Below are positions 8,102 through 15,888 of a stretch of 57,699 bases of DNA, piece after piece (positions within the stretch are counted from its first letter, which is position 1; each line of letters opens with the position of its first letter). The notes under the pieces were generated by a model. The model saw only the letters and a list, made by a program, of their open reading frames with translations, made no database searches and was not told where the DNA came from. The position numbers and the translations under genes were made by a program. Source of the DNA: Methanobacteriota archaeon (GTDB taxonomy: Archaea > Halobacteriota > Methanomicrobia > Methanomicrobiales > Methanocorpusculaceae); assembly GCA_023396065.1 (NCBI GenBank), contig JAEWXF010000036.1, positions 1 to 57,699 on the forward strand, given 5' to 3'.

Positions 8102-8698
8102 ATGTCTTCCCTTGAAGAATTAATAAACCGGGCAAAAGATCTGCGTGCAGACGGCCACTCCACAGACCAGATCGCAGACGAACTGAGTCTGTCCATCGAT
8201 ACAGTAACCTGGCTTCTGACCCAGAGCAAAGCAAATCTGGCCGTACCAAAGGACGTGCATATTGACTGGACGACGGTAAGTTCCAATGCAACCCTCCTCT
8301 CCGGCATGGCATCCATGATGACGGAGCGCTTTGTCTCATCATCCGAGGACGAACCGGATGTGGATGCTGTTGTCGGAATTGCAATCTCCGGCGTCCCGCT
8401 CGCAACCATGATCGCGGCTGAGGAAAATCTCGACATTGCAATCTACCATCCCTCAAAACACAATGTCGACACTCATGTAGGATGTATCTCGGGAAACTTC
8501 AGCAAAATCAACGGAAAGCGCTGCATAATTGTGGATGATGTGATCACCTCCGGAAATACCCTCAATGAACTGGTGGCCTACCTCCGCAGACACAATGCAA
8601 CCCCGGTCGCAATCCTGGTTATTTTCGATAAGCGCGGAGTTACTGATGTCGAAGGAGTCCCCGTTCACTCCCTGTTCACAATCAAGCGTATTGACTGA
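8102..8698 (+). CDS. gfcR: GfcR/PyrE-like phosphoribosyltransferase-fold regulator
   Basis: A 198-residue protein starting MSSLEELINRAKDL. The N-terminal 60 residues form a helix-turn-helix with DGHSTDQIADELSLSIDTVTWLL. A type I phosphoribosyltransferase fold follows, with the PRPP-loop motif CIIVDDVITSGNT near residues 141-153. This domain order defines the PyrE-like family whose halophile member GfcR is a transcriptional regulator of sugar catabolism. In methanogens the regulated genes and ligand are not established. The frame is open further upstream, but the chosen ATG gives the family N-terminus. It lies just downstream of ATATATAGCG, a possible TATA element at about 8071-8080, so the gene may have its own promoter besides readthrough from prs-nob1. 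Confidence 0.85.
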   Translation: MSSLEELINRAKDLRADGHSTDQIADELSLSIDTVTWLLTQSKANLAVPKDVHIDWTTVSSNATLLSGMASMMTERFVSSSEDEPDVDAVVGIAISGVPLATMIAAEENLDIAIYHPSKHNVDTHVGCISGNFSKINGKRCIIVDDVITSGNTLNELVAYLRRHNATPVAILVIFDKRGVTDVEGVPVHSLFTIKRID

Positions 8699-8721
8699 CC
8701 GGTCAATACCCAATACGTGCA

Positions 8722-8730
8722 TTTTATATA
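8722..8730 (+). promoter_or_regulatory. TATA box of the thermosome gene
   Basis: TTTTATATA is a strong archaeal TATA element about 50 bp upstream of the thermosome start codon. That places transcription initiation about 25 bp before the start and gives a short leader with an AGGAG Shine-Dalgarno sequence at 8763-8767. Confidence 0.7.
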
Positions 8731-8778
8731 GAAGTTCAATTCCATCTTTATCACACGATTACAGGAGATAATGAATTT

Positions 8779-10362
8779 ATGGCAAACAGATCAGGACAGC
8801 CTGTCGTTATTTTACGGGACAACGTTGAACGCGTGCCTGGACAGGAGGCGCTCCGTTCCAATATCATGGCCGCAAAGGTTCTCGGAAACACCGTCCGGAC
8901 CACGCTCGGTCCACGCGGTATGGACAAAATGCTGGTAACGCAAGGAAGCGATGACATCGTTATCACCAACGACGGTGCAACCATTCTTCACCAGATCCAC
9001 GTCCAGCACCCGGGTGCAAAACTCGTCGTTGAGGTTGCCGAGACTCAGGATGATGAGTGCGGTGACGGAACCACAACCGCCGTTGTTATGGTAGGCTCCT
9101 TCATGGAACAGGCCGAAAAACTCATCGACACCGGAGTTCACCCGTCGGTAATCGCAAAAGGGTACAACCTCGGTATGATGAAAGCTCTGGCAATCCTTGA
9201 CGAACTTGCAATCTCCGTCACACCCAAGGACACTGCAATGCTGAAACAGATTGCAAAGACCGCAATGACCGGCAAGTCCATTGAGATGATCATGGACAAA
9301 GCCTGTGATGTGGTAGTTGAGGCAGTGAGCAGTGTTGCAACTGCGTCCGGAAAGAAGACCGTTGTCAATGAAGACGACATTCTTGTCAAGACAAAACGCA
9401 GCGAGACCATGGATGCCGAGCTCATCAAAGGTGTGCTCATCGACAAAACCCGGCTTGATGCGCTGATGCCCAAGAAGATCAAAGGAGTTAAGGCTGCATT
9501 TATTGCAAACCCGCTGGAGATTACCAAGACCCAGACAAAGTCCAAGATCAAGATCACCTCGCACGAACAGCTTGCAGCATTTTCCCAGGCAGAGCGTGAG
9601 ACGCTGAGGGCAATGGCAGAAAAGTTCGTAGAAAACGGCATCAATGTCGTCCTCTGTCAGAAGGGAATTGCAGATCCGGTTCAGTACTACCTTGGTGAGA
9701 ACGGCATCTACGCACTTGAGTTTGTTGCAGAGAAGGATCTCAAGTACGCAGCAAAGGCACTGGGCGGCCAGATTGTCAACAAGCCAGACGACCTCACCGC
9801 AGACGTTATCGGAACCGCAGGCAACCTTGAGATGCTTGAGGATATCGAGATGACCAAGCTGTCCGGATGCAAAAACCCGAACGCAGTCACCATTCTTCTC
9901 CGCGGTTCATCCCAGCATCTGGTTGATGAACTTGAGCGGGCCATTGAAGACGCAAAGCGTGTCGTGCAGGACGTTGTCGAAGACGGTGCCTATACGATCG
10001 GCGGCGGCTCTGTAGAAACAGAACTGTCCCTCAGACTCCGTGAGTACGCAGCAAGCGAGGGAGGACGTGTCCAGCTTGCAATCGAAGGATATGCAAAGGC
10101 ATTTGAGATCATCCCGAAGACTCTTGCGGAGAACTCCGGCTTTGACACCGTCGACAAAGTCATTGACCTCCGTCAGGCCCATGCAACCGGTCAGAAGTAC
10201 GCAGGTCTGGATGTGTTCACCGGCAAAGTTGTCGATATGAAAGCTGAAGGCGTGGTAGAACCGAAACGTGTCAAGCGTCAGGCAATCCAGAGTGCTTCCG
10301 AGACCGCCATGCTCCTCATCCGTGTGGATGACATGATGATCAGTAAAGGCGCCGGCCAGTAA
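8779..10362 (+). CDS. thsA: Thermosome (group II chaperonin) subunit
   Basis: A 527-residue group II chaperonin subunit that forms the double-ring, lid-containing folding machine of the archaeal cytosol. Visible motifs are TLGPRGMDKMLV and NDGATILHQI near the N-terminus and the ATPase segment GDGTTTAVVM around residue 95. GGGSVETELSLRLREYA lies in the C-terminal equatorial domain. The protein ends ISKGAGQ and lacks the Gly/Met-rich tail of many thermosomes. A strong TATA box and AGGAG ribosome-binding site precede it. A T-run (positions 10371-10377) just after the stop is a likely terminator. It appears monocistronic. Which paralogue (alpha, beta or gamma type) it is cannot be judged without the other copies in the genome. 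Confidence 0.96.
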   Translation: MANRSGQPVVILRDNVERVPGQEALRSNIMAAKVLGNTVRTTLGPRGMDKMLVTQGSDDIVITNDGATILHQIHVQHPGAKLVVEVAETQDDECGDGTTTAVVMVGSFMEQAEKLIDTGVHPSVIAKGYNLGMMKALAILDELAISVTPKDTAMLKQIAKTAMTGKSIEMIMDKACDVVVEAVSSVATASGKKTVVNEDDILVKTKRSETMDAELIKGVLIDKTRLDALMPKKIKGVKAAFIANPLEITKTQTKSKIKITSHEQLAAFSQAERETLRAMAEKFVENGINVVLCQKGIADPVQYYLGENGIYALEFVAEKDLKYAAKALGGQIVNKPDDLTADVIGTAGNLEMLEDIEMTKLSGCKNPNAVTILLRGSSQHLVDELERAIEDAKRVVQDVVEDGAYTIGGGSVETELSLRLREYAASEGGRVQLAIEGYAKAFEIIPKTLAENSGFDTVDKVIDLRQAHATGQKYAGLDVFTGKVVDMKAEGVVEPKRVKRQAIQSASETAMLLIRVDDMMISKGAGQ

Positions 10363-10433
10363 ATCCATATCTTTTTTTAGAGAGCCTGCATACGTAATAC
10401 CGCGCACGACAGCAGTGCGTGTTTCTGTGACGA

Positions 10434-10517
10434 GCCGAGGTAGTCTAGTCCGGAAGGGCGGTGGCCTCGAAAGCCTCTGGTGGTAACACCTCGGGAGTTC
10501 AAATCTCCCCCTCGGCG
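10434..10517 (+). tRNA. tRNA-Ser (anticodon CGA)
   Basis: An 84-nt type II tRNA. The acceptor strands GCCGAGG and CCTCGGC pair perfectly, and the discriminator is G. The anticodon loop is CTCGAAA with anticodon CGA. The anticodon stem has one T-T mismatch as I fold it. A long variable arm (TGGTGGTAACACCTCG region) and a T-arm with GTTCAAAT follow, as expected for serine tRNA. No CCA is encoded. A possible TATA element, GCATACGTAATA, lies about 40 bp upstream. Confidence 0.9.
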
Positions 10518-10585
10518 TTCTGTTTTTTGATTTTCTCCCAATATGTGCAGATATCAAACGAATTGTATACCGGTCCGCGAAGCGC

Positions 10586-10673
10586 TGTCGAACGAATTTT
10601 CGACAAAGAAATCGGAAGTTTTGCGCCACATATCAAAAATTATGCGCAAAATCCGACGAAATACTATTTATAC
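10586..10673 (+). promoter_or_regulatory. Two inverted repeats upstream of a TATA box (chagasin-like gene promoter)
   Basis: Two palindromes precede a TATA element TATTTATAC at 10665-10673. The first, 10586-10605, has arms TGTCGAA and TTCGACA with a 6-base spacer. The second, 10619-10651, has arms TTTTGCGC and GCGCAAAA with a 17-base spacer. Both are upstream of the TATA box, where archaeal activators or repressors can bind. The next start codon is at 10752. The 234-bp gap between the tRNA and that start holds no other visible feature. Confidence 0.5.
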
Positions 10674-10751
10674 TTTGGCGATATACTCACCATTATCTAT
10701 CTTGGGATACAATCAGGATACAGAATACAAAAAGACAGGAACGATTCACAC

Positions 10752-11015
10752 ATGGACTCCTATATGATCCGGAAAAACAGTGCAACATGTTTCACGGTAA
10801 TAGTGACGAGCCCACGCAATCAGTCATGGAAACCGCTTGAATCAAACGGACTCGCAGTACGGGATGAGCACTGCATCCCCCATGGTGCCAGTCAGGAATA
10901 CTTATGGACAGTAGAAGTTGAGGAACCGGGGACCTATGAACTCCGGATGATCCGCCAGAGCTGCGACGGTGCATTCAGAAAAGTCATCATTCCGATCATC
11001 GCAGATACAGCGTAA
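10752..11015 (+). CDS. Chagasin-like (I42 protease inhibitor fold) small protein
   Basis: An 87-residue protein from the first ATG after the TATA box. The frame is open into the tRNA gene, but a start there is impossible for a separate mRNA. The segments FTVIVTSPRNQSW, PHGASQEYLWTVEVEEPGTYELRMIRQ and the final VIIPI line up by eye with the beta strands and inhibitory loops of chagasin-type cysteine-protease inhibitors: an NPTTG-like loop, a GAGGT-x-xW-like loop and a strand leading to RPW. The three loop motifs are only partly conserved, so inhibitory activity is uncertain. No signal peptide is visible. Alternatively it is a small immunoglobulin-fold protein of another function. Confidence 0.5.
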   Translation: MDSYMIRKNSATCFTVIVTSPRNQSWKPLESNGLAVRDEHCIPHGASQEYLWTVEVEEPGTYELRMIRQSCDGAFRKVIIPIIADTA

Positions 11016-11066
11016 ACGAGGATACATATCTCCTCGATTCTTTTTTCAAATGATTGGCACCTATAC

Positions 11067-11861
11067 ATGAGAACAAACATGTCAACCCCTTCAGTCGTCC
11101 CTGACTTAGTCTCCCTCGCCGACCCGAAATACCGGAAATTTGCCGCAGGACTTCTTCCGGGAACGCAGAATATTCTGGGAGTCAGACTCCCGCAACTCCG
11201 CAGACTGGCAAAAGAGTTTGCGAAGGGCGACTGGCGCAGCTATCTTGCCGCCGCATCCGACACCACCTTTGAAGAAATTATGCTGCAGGGAATGGTTATC
11301 GGATATGCCGACGGAAAACCGGAGGAAATGTTTGGATATATCGCCGCATTTGTTCCGAAAATTGACAACTGGTCGGTCTGTGACAGTTTCTGTGCCGGAC
11401 TCAAAATTACGAAACAATATCCGGAGGAGATGTGGAGGTTCCTGCAGGACTATCTGAAAAGCGATCAGGAGTTTGCAGTGCGGTTCGGCGTTGTCATGAC
11501 CCTCTGGTACTTCATCGATGAAGATCATCTCGACGAAATCTTTGAAATTTTCGACACCATCCGCCACGGCGGCCACTACGTAAAAACGGCGGTCGCCTGG
11601 GCAGTATCTGCCTGCTATGTCAAAATGCCGGAAAAAACAACACAATACCTCGCATTCTGCCGGCTGGACGAGGAAACCTACACGAAAGCTCTGCAGAAAA
11701 TCATCGAATCACGATGTATTGATCAGGAAACCAGAACCTGTATCCGCAGACTGCAGGCCCAAAAGAGTTCACGGAAAACGCTAGACACAGTTTGTCGTGA
11801 TCCGGAACCGGAGAAAATGCAGACATTACAATTTTATCGGATCAGAGGACATACCAAATAG
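11067..11861 (+). CDS. AlkD-like DNA alkylation repair (HEAT-repeat) protein
   Basis: A 264-residue, all-helical protein of the AlkD/DNA alkylation repair family. These are HEAT-repeat DNA glycosylases that excise positively charged alkylpurines without base flipping. Recognisable segments are LLPGTQNILGVRLPQLRRLAKE near the N-terminus, WSVCDSFCAGLK near residue 110, SDQEFAVRFGVVMTLWYF and HGGHYVKTAVAWAVSACYVK. Translation could also begin at the ATG four codons downstream. It is first in a plus-strand unit: the FKBP gene begins two bases after its stop and the methyltransferase gene overlaps the FKBP gene. Confidence 0.85.
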   Translation: MRTNMSTPSVVPDLVSLADPKYRKFAAGLLPGTQNILGVRLPQLRRLAKEFAKGDWRSYLAAASDTTFEEIMLQGMVIGYADGKPEEMFGYIAAFVPKIDNWSVCDSFCAGLKITKQYPEEMWRFLQDYLKSDQEFAVRFGVVMTLWYFIDEDHLDEIFEIFDTIRHGGHYVKTAVAWAVSACYVKMPEKTTQYLAFCRLDEETYTKALQKIIESRCIDQETRTCIRRLQAQKSSRKTLDTVCRDPEPEKMQTLQFYRIRGHTK

Positions 11862-11863
11862 AA

Positions 11864-12319
11864 ATGACCGGGGATACTACGCAGGATACTGTTCAACAAA
11901 ACGATACACTCCGTTTGCATTTCAAAAGCATACGGCCCGACGGAGAAATATTTGAAGACACACACAACAGCGAACCGGTCACCGTAACCCTCGGAAAAAC
12001 CCAGATCAACCCGGTATTTGAAGAAGCCCTGATCGGAAAAAGGGAGGGAGAAACGGTAACGGTTACCCTGCGGCCGGAAAAAGCGTACGGAACATATCAT
12101 CGGAAACTGGTCGTTACCCTTAAACGCAGAAAACTTAACGTAGATCACGAACCGGTTCCGGGTGAGATCATCAAAGTGGAGGTCATGGGAAAACCGTGTC
12201 TTGTGAGCGTGGTCAGTGTAACGGAAAAAAGTATTACCGTTGACGGAAACCATCCCCTTGCCGGCGAAACCATCACCTATGAGATCACCATCGAAAAAAT
12301 TCTGCAAAAATCATGTTGA
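11864..12319 (+). CDS. FKBP-type (SlyD-like) peptidyl-prolyl isomerase
   Basis: A 151-residue prolyl isomerase with chaperone function. The FKBP core starts NDTLRLHFKSIRPDGEIFEDT, followed by VTLGKTQINPVFEEALIGKREGETVTVTLRPEKAYG. The remainder forms the insert-in-flap type domain seen in archaeal short FKBPs and SlyD, with a closing GNHPLAGETITYEITI. The family normally resides in the cytosol. The start is two bases after the alkD stop and the 3' end overlaps the methyltransferase start by 7 bases, implying one polycistronic mRNA. Confidence 0.9.
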   Translation: MTGDTTQDTVQQNDTLRLHFKSIRPDGEIFEDTHNSEPVTVTLGKTQINPVFEEALIGKREGETVTVTLRPEKAYGTYHRKLVVTLKRRKLNVDHEPVPGEIIKVEVMGKPCLVSVVSVTEKSITVDGNHPLAGETITYEITIEKILQKSC

Positions 12320-13131
12320 CTCCGAACACGATCTATGGAATGGACTGCCTCACCGGCATGCGGCTGATGGACCCGGAATCAGTTGATGTCATCGTCACGT
12401 CACCTCCGTACAACATAGGTGTTCCCTACACAACCTACGACGACACTGTCCCCCGCGACGGATACCTCGCATGGATCGGGGACGTCGCCGCCGAAACCCT
12501 GCGGGTCCTCTCCGAGAACGGATCCCTGTACCTGAACCTCGGCGGCAGTCTCCGGGACCCCTGGATTCCGATGGACGTCGCGGATGTATTCCGGAAAAAC
12601 GGATACGTCCTTCAGAACATGCTCCACTGGATAAAATCCATTGCCCTCCCCAAAGAAGATATGGGGCGATACAAAAACATCCCGGGAAATATTGCCGTCG
12701 GTCACTACAAACCGATCAACAGCCACCGGTTTCACAACGACTGTCATGAGTTCATCTTTCACTTCACCAAACACGGCAACGTCCCCATTGACCGGCTGGC
12801 AACCGGCGTTCCCTATCAGGACAAAAGCAATGTCAGACGATGGGGACGCGAAAAAAAAGATCTCCGCGACCGGGGAAACACCTGGTTTATCCCCTACGAA
12901 ACCATCAGGGAAGAACGGCCGCATCCCGCTACATTCCCCGTCCAACTCCCGCTGATGTGTATCCGGGATCACGGCGAGGGACGATGCAGACTGGTTATGG
13001 ACCCGTTTATGGGTATCGGCAGCACCGCTCTCGCCGCATCTGCACTGAACCTGCCCTACATCGGATTTGAGATCGACGACGACTATCGCGCCGTTGCCGA
13101 GAAACGGCTCAGCGCTCTGCAAGATATATAG
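12313..13131 (+). CDS. Site-specific DNA methyltransferase (amino-methyl, beta class), apparently without a partner nuclease
   Basis: A 272-residue SAM-dependent DNA methyltransferase. Motif IV, TSPPYN, is near residues 29-34, and motif I, DPFMGIGST, is near residues 230-238. This gives the order IV then I of the beta class. SPPY at the catalytic site is typical of N4-cytosine enzymes, though some adenine enzymes share it. No restriction endonuclease gene is adjacent, so it may be a solitary modification enzyme. The recognition sequence cannot be inferred. Its last 23 bases overlap the 3' end of the convergent helicase gene. Confidence 0.85.
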   Translation: MLTPNTIYGMDCLTGMRLMDPESVDVIVTSPPYNIGVPYTTYDDTVPRDGYLAWIGDVAAETLRVLSENGSLYLNLGGSLRDPWIPMDVADVFRKNGYVLQNMLHWIKSIALPKEDMGRYKNIPGNIAVGHYKPINSHRFHNDCHEFIFHFTKHGNVPIDRLATGVPYQDKSNVRRWGREKKDLRDRGNTWFIPYETIREERPHPATFPVQLPLMCIRDHGEGRCRLVMDPFMGIGSTALAASALNLPYIGFEIDDDYRAVAEKRLSALQDI

Positions 13132-15244
13132 GGGACGCGAGGGTTGCCAGCAGTTCAGGCAGATGATAATATCCGCATGCTGCCATTTCCTGAAGCAGAG
13201 AATCAGGCAGGAGGGATGCGAACTTCCAGACGGACGCGGGAACCTCCGGCAGCTCTGCGGCCAGTGTCCGGGCATCCATCGCAGAAATTTCTGCAAGAAT
13301 CCGGCAGATCGCAGCTCCCGCATCAGGGGTATCCCAGTCGGCAATCCGGATCGCAAACGGTGTATAGCGGACGGTATGGTCGGGAGCCAGACGATTTTTG
13401 ATCAGACGGGACAGAACCATATTTGCCCGGATCCCAAAAAACGTTGCAACAACGACCGACCACCCCAGCGCCTCCGGTTCACACCGGACGTGAATTATAC
13501 CCGGCTGAAAATCATCGGGAAGCATACGCAGAAGGTCAGCCAGTATCTCCTTTTGCGCTGGCGGCAGAGGGAGACGCGTCGTCCCCCGGGAAAGGAGTGC
13601 TGCAACCGACCGGCAGACCAGAGGAGTCGCGTCGGCAGACCCTCCTCCGGCACCGCCGCTCCAGAACGGACGCTTCAGATCTCCTCTGCCGGGTGCCGAC
13701 GGCTCAACCAGTACACGCCGGTGGGCATCATCGCGGAACAGAAGCCGCCAGTTCTTTCCGGTAAAGGAAAATGTCTTGCCGGGATCTCCCGCAACAAACC
13801 GCGGGTCCAGCGTCCCCACAACCGTACCGTCCGGGAGAACCGCAAGATATCCTCCGGAATCATTGATCACCGAGATCAGGGAAAGCCAGTTTGATTTTCC
13901 CAGCTCCCGTTCCGCCGCAGGACCGATCATATACAGATCGCCGTCCCGCATCAGATACGCATTTTCGGTAAGATGATCCAGAAGCAGGGAAATTGTTCCG
14001 GCGGATACCGAGGAAAATGGGGACAGAGCGTGGATCGAGGAAACAATCGCCGCTTTTCCCAGACTCATGCTGTTTCGGAGAAGCAGAAACAGCTGCTGAA
14101 CCAGCACATGCCAGGCCGCAGACGGGGCCGACAGCGGTTCGCTTTCGTGCCGCATCGCAGACTCAATGACCGCAGCGCTGATCAGAAGGTCACACGGGCT
14201 TGCAAGAAGAAAAACCATCACCGCGGGCTTTCCCCTGCGGCCGGTCCGCCCGAGCCTCTGCAGAAACGAAGCGACCGACTTCGGCGCTCCGTACTGGATC
14301 ACCAGATCCAGATCCCCGATATCAATCCCAAGCTCCATCGTACTCGTACAGATCGTACAGACCCCGCCGGAACCGGAGAAGGCCTCTTCAGCAGCAGCCC
14401 GGTCCTCCGGGGAGACTGATGAGTGATGCAGATAGACATTGGGCACCTCCGCAGACAACGGCTGAATCAGCTTCTCCGCAAAACTTCTGCTGTCCACAAA
14501 CACCAGTGCTTTCTTTCCAAAAACCGCACGGGCAACCGCACGGACCTGTGCGGAAAACTCCCGTTCAACCACAAACGAAAACTGCTTCGGGGAAGACGGG
14601 GACGGAATCTGCACCAGCCGCTGGTTCCGGCCGGGAGCCGACATCCATGCCAAAAGATCCTGCGGATTTCCCACCGTCGCAGACAATCCAATCCGCTGAA
14701 CCGTATGACGGGTCTCCAGCCGGTCCAGGAGACAGCGGAGATGCACGCCCCGGTCCGTCTCCATAAACGCATGGATCTCATCGATGATGACAAACCGTAC
14801 CCGGGAAAATGCGGACCGGGAATCCGGGTCACCGAGCAGAACCTCCAGAGACTCCGGCGTAGTCAGCAGAATGTGCGGCAGTTCTCCCTCACGGGAAAAC
14901 TTCCAGCGGTCCCGCGCGGCAACGTCCCCGTGCTGGGATGCAACACTCAGACCTGCCCTCTCACACATCTGCCGGATCCGGTCCTCCTGATCATTTATCA
15001 GCGCTTTCAGCGGGGAGAGGTAGATCGCTGCAATACCGGACGTCCCGTCTTTGAGCAGACGGTCCAGAACCGGAATAAATGCAGACTCGGTTTTTCCACC
15101 CGCAGTCGGCGCAAGGACAACCACATCCGCACCTTCGCAAACCGCGAGATACGTCTCCTCCTGTACCGGTCTGAGGGATGACCAGCCAAGACCGGAGATC
15201 AGGACCTCCTGCAGAGTCGGATGAAATGATGCAAACAGCGTCAT
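13109..15244 (-). CDS. Lhr-like superfamily 2 DNA helicase
   Basis: A 711-residue DEAD/DEAH-type helicase. Visible are the Q-type region PVQEETYLAVCEG, Walker A LAPTAGGKTESAF, Walker B VIIDEIHAFM, the SAT motif GLSATVGNPQD, TSTMELGIDIGDLD and motif VI FLQRLGRTGRRG. These match the Lhr (large helicase-related) family. After the two RecA domains comes a winged-helix/accessory region of about 300 residues, shorter than in full-length Lhr (usually 850 residues or more). Lhr proteins unwind branched DNA and DNA:RNA hybrids in repair. The start codon overlaps the thioredoxin stop by four bases, so the pair is translationally coupled. Confidence 0.85.
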   Translation of the reverse strand: MTLFASFHPTLQEVLISGLGWSSLRPVQEETYLAVCEGADVVVLAPTAGGKTESAFIPVLDRLLKDGTSGIAAIYLSPLKALINDQEDRIRQMCERAGLSVASQHGDVAARDRWKFSREGELPHILLTTPESLEVLLGDPDSRSAFSRVRFVIIDEIHAFMETDRGVHLRCLLDRLETRHTVQRIGLSATVGNPQDLLAWMSAPGRNQRLVQIPSPSSPKQFSFVVEREFSAQVRAVARAVFGKKALVFVDSRSFAEKLIQPLSAEVPNVYLHHSSVSPEDRAAAEEAFSGSGGVCTICTSTMELGIDIGDLDLVIQYGAPKSVASFLQRLGRTGRRGKPAVMVFLLASPCDLLISAAVIESAMRHESEPLSAPSAAWHVLVQQLFLLLRNSMSLGKAAIVSSIHALSPFSSVSAGTISLLLDHLTENAYLMRDGDLYMIGPAAERELGKSNWLSLISVINDSGGYLAVLPDGTVVGTLDPRFVAGDPGKTFSFTGKNWRLLFRDDAHRRVLVEPSAPGRGDLKRPFWSGGAGGGSADATPLVCRSVAALLSRGTTRLPLPPAQKEILADLLRMLPDDFQPGIIHVRCEPEALGWSVVVATFFGIRANMVLSRLIKNRLAPDHTVRYTPFAIRIADWDTPDAGAAICRILAEISAMDARTLAAELPEVPASVWKFASLLPDSLLQEMAACGYYHLPELLATLASPIYLAER

Positions 15245-15648
15245 GCGGATGAGCGGAACACAAGGTTCAGTTCCTCACGGAACTTCTCGGCGCTCATCGC
15301 GCCGGCATGCATGCGGACAACCGTTCCGTTGATGATGTACATCGTCAGGGGGATCGAGGTGATCTTCAGCTGAGACGCAATTCCGCAGTTCCGGTCGGTA
15401 TCACATTTACAGAACTGAACCTCAGGAAACTCAAGTAACATCTCTTCAAAGACCGGGCCGAAGTACCGGCAGGGACCGCACCACTCGGCCCAGAAATCAA
15501 TCACCACTTTCGGCGCGTTCAGGGTAACCGCGTTGAAATTATACTCCGTGAGGTGAATCAGCGGATACCCCTCCGGCGGGGGAATCCGGTCCGTCAGTTG
15601 CTCAAGGCGCTTTTGCCGCAGACGCTGCAGTTCGTCATCATCGTCCAT
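15241..15648 (-). CDS. Thioredoxin
   Basis: A 135-residue thioredoxin-fold protein from the ATG giving MDDDDELQRL. The active site WCGPC is at residues 56-60, and the cis-proline region is TSIPLTMYIINGT. The first 30 residues are a charged extension not found in minimal thioredoxins. The frame is open 18 codons further upstream, but that region would overlap the promoter. It probably reduces protein disulfides in the cytosol. It is upstream of, and coupled to, the Lhr-like helicase gene. No functional link between the two is known to me. Confidence 0.9.
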   Translation of the reverse strand: MDDDDELQRLRQKRLEQLTDRIPPPEGYPLIHLTEYNFNAVTLNAPKVVIDFWAEWCGPCRYFGPVFEEMLLEFPEVQFCKCDTDRNCGIASQLKITSIPLTMYIINGTVVRMHAGAMSAEKFREELNLVFRSSA

Positions 15649-15747
15649 ACACAGTAGTTTCGTACAGGAACATAATGAGCGTATGGGAATGGAATATAAC
15701 AACCCTTATATCAGAGTACCACGAATAAGAATATCCCAAGCATTAGA

Positions 15748-15822
15748 AGCGAGGTGGGGTAGTCAGGAGATCCCGACGGGCTCATAACCCGTAGACCAAT
15801 GGTTCAAATCCATTCCTCGCTA
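15748..15822 (+). tRNA. Initiator tRNA-Met (anticodon CAT)
   Basis: A 75-nt tRNA with acceptor strands AGCGAGG and CCTCGCT and discriminator A. The anticodon loop is CTCATAA with anticodon CAT. The three consecutive G-C pairs in the anticodon stem (CGGG and CCCG) and the A1-T72 pair are the identity marks of archaeal initiator tRNA. A TATA-like element, CTTATATCA at about 15706-15714, lies about 35-40 bp upstream. It could also serve the divergent thioredoxin gene. Confidence 0.93.
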
Positions 15823-15888
15823 CTGTTTTTCTTTTGATCTTTTCTCAGAACACAATGCACTTAGTCTTATCCGTCCAACTATGTGGTA

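Noticed and set aside
10461..10751. Upstream extension of the chagasin-like gene into the tRNA-Ser gene
   Set aside because: It overlaps the tRNA and the TATA box, so it cannot be the start of a separate mRNA.
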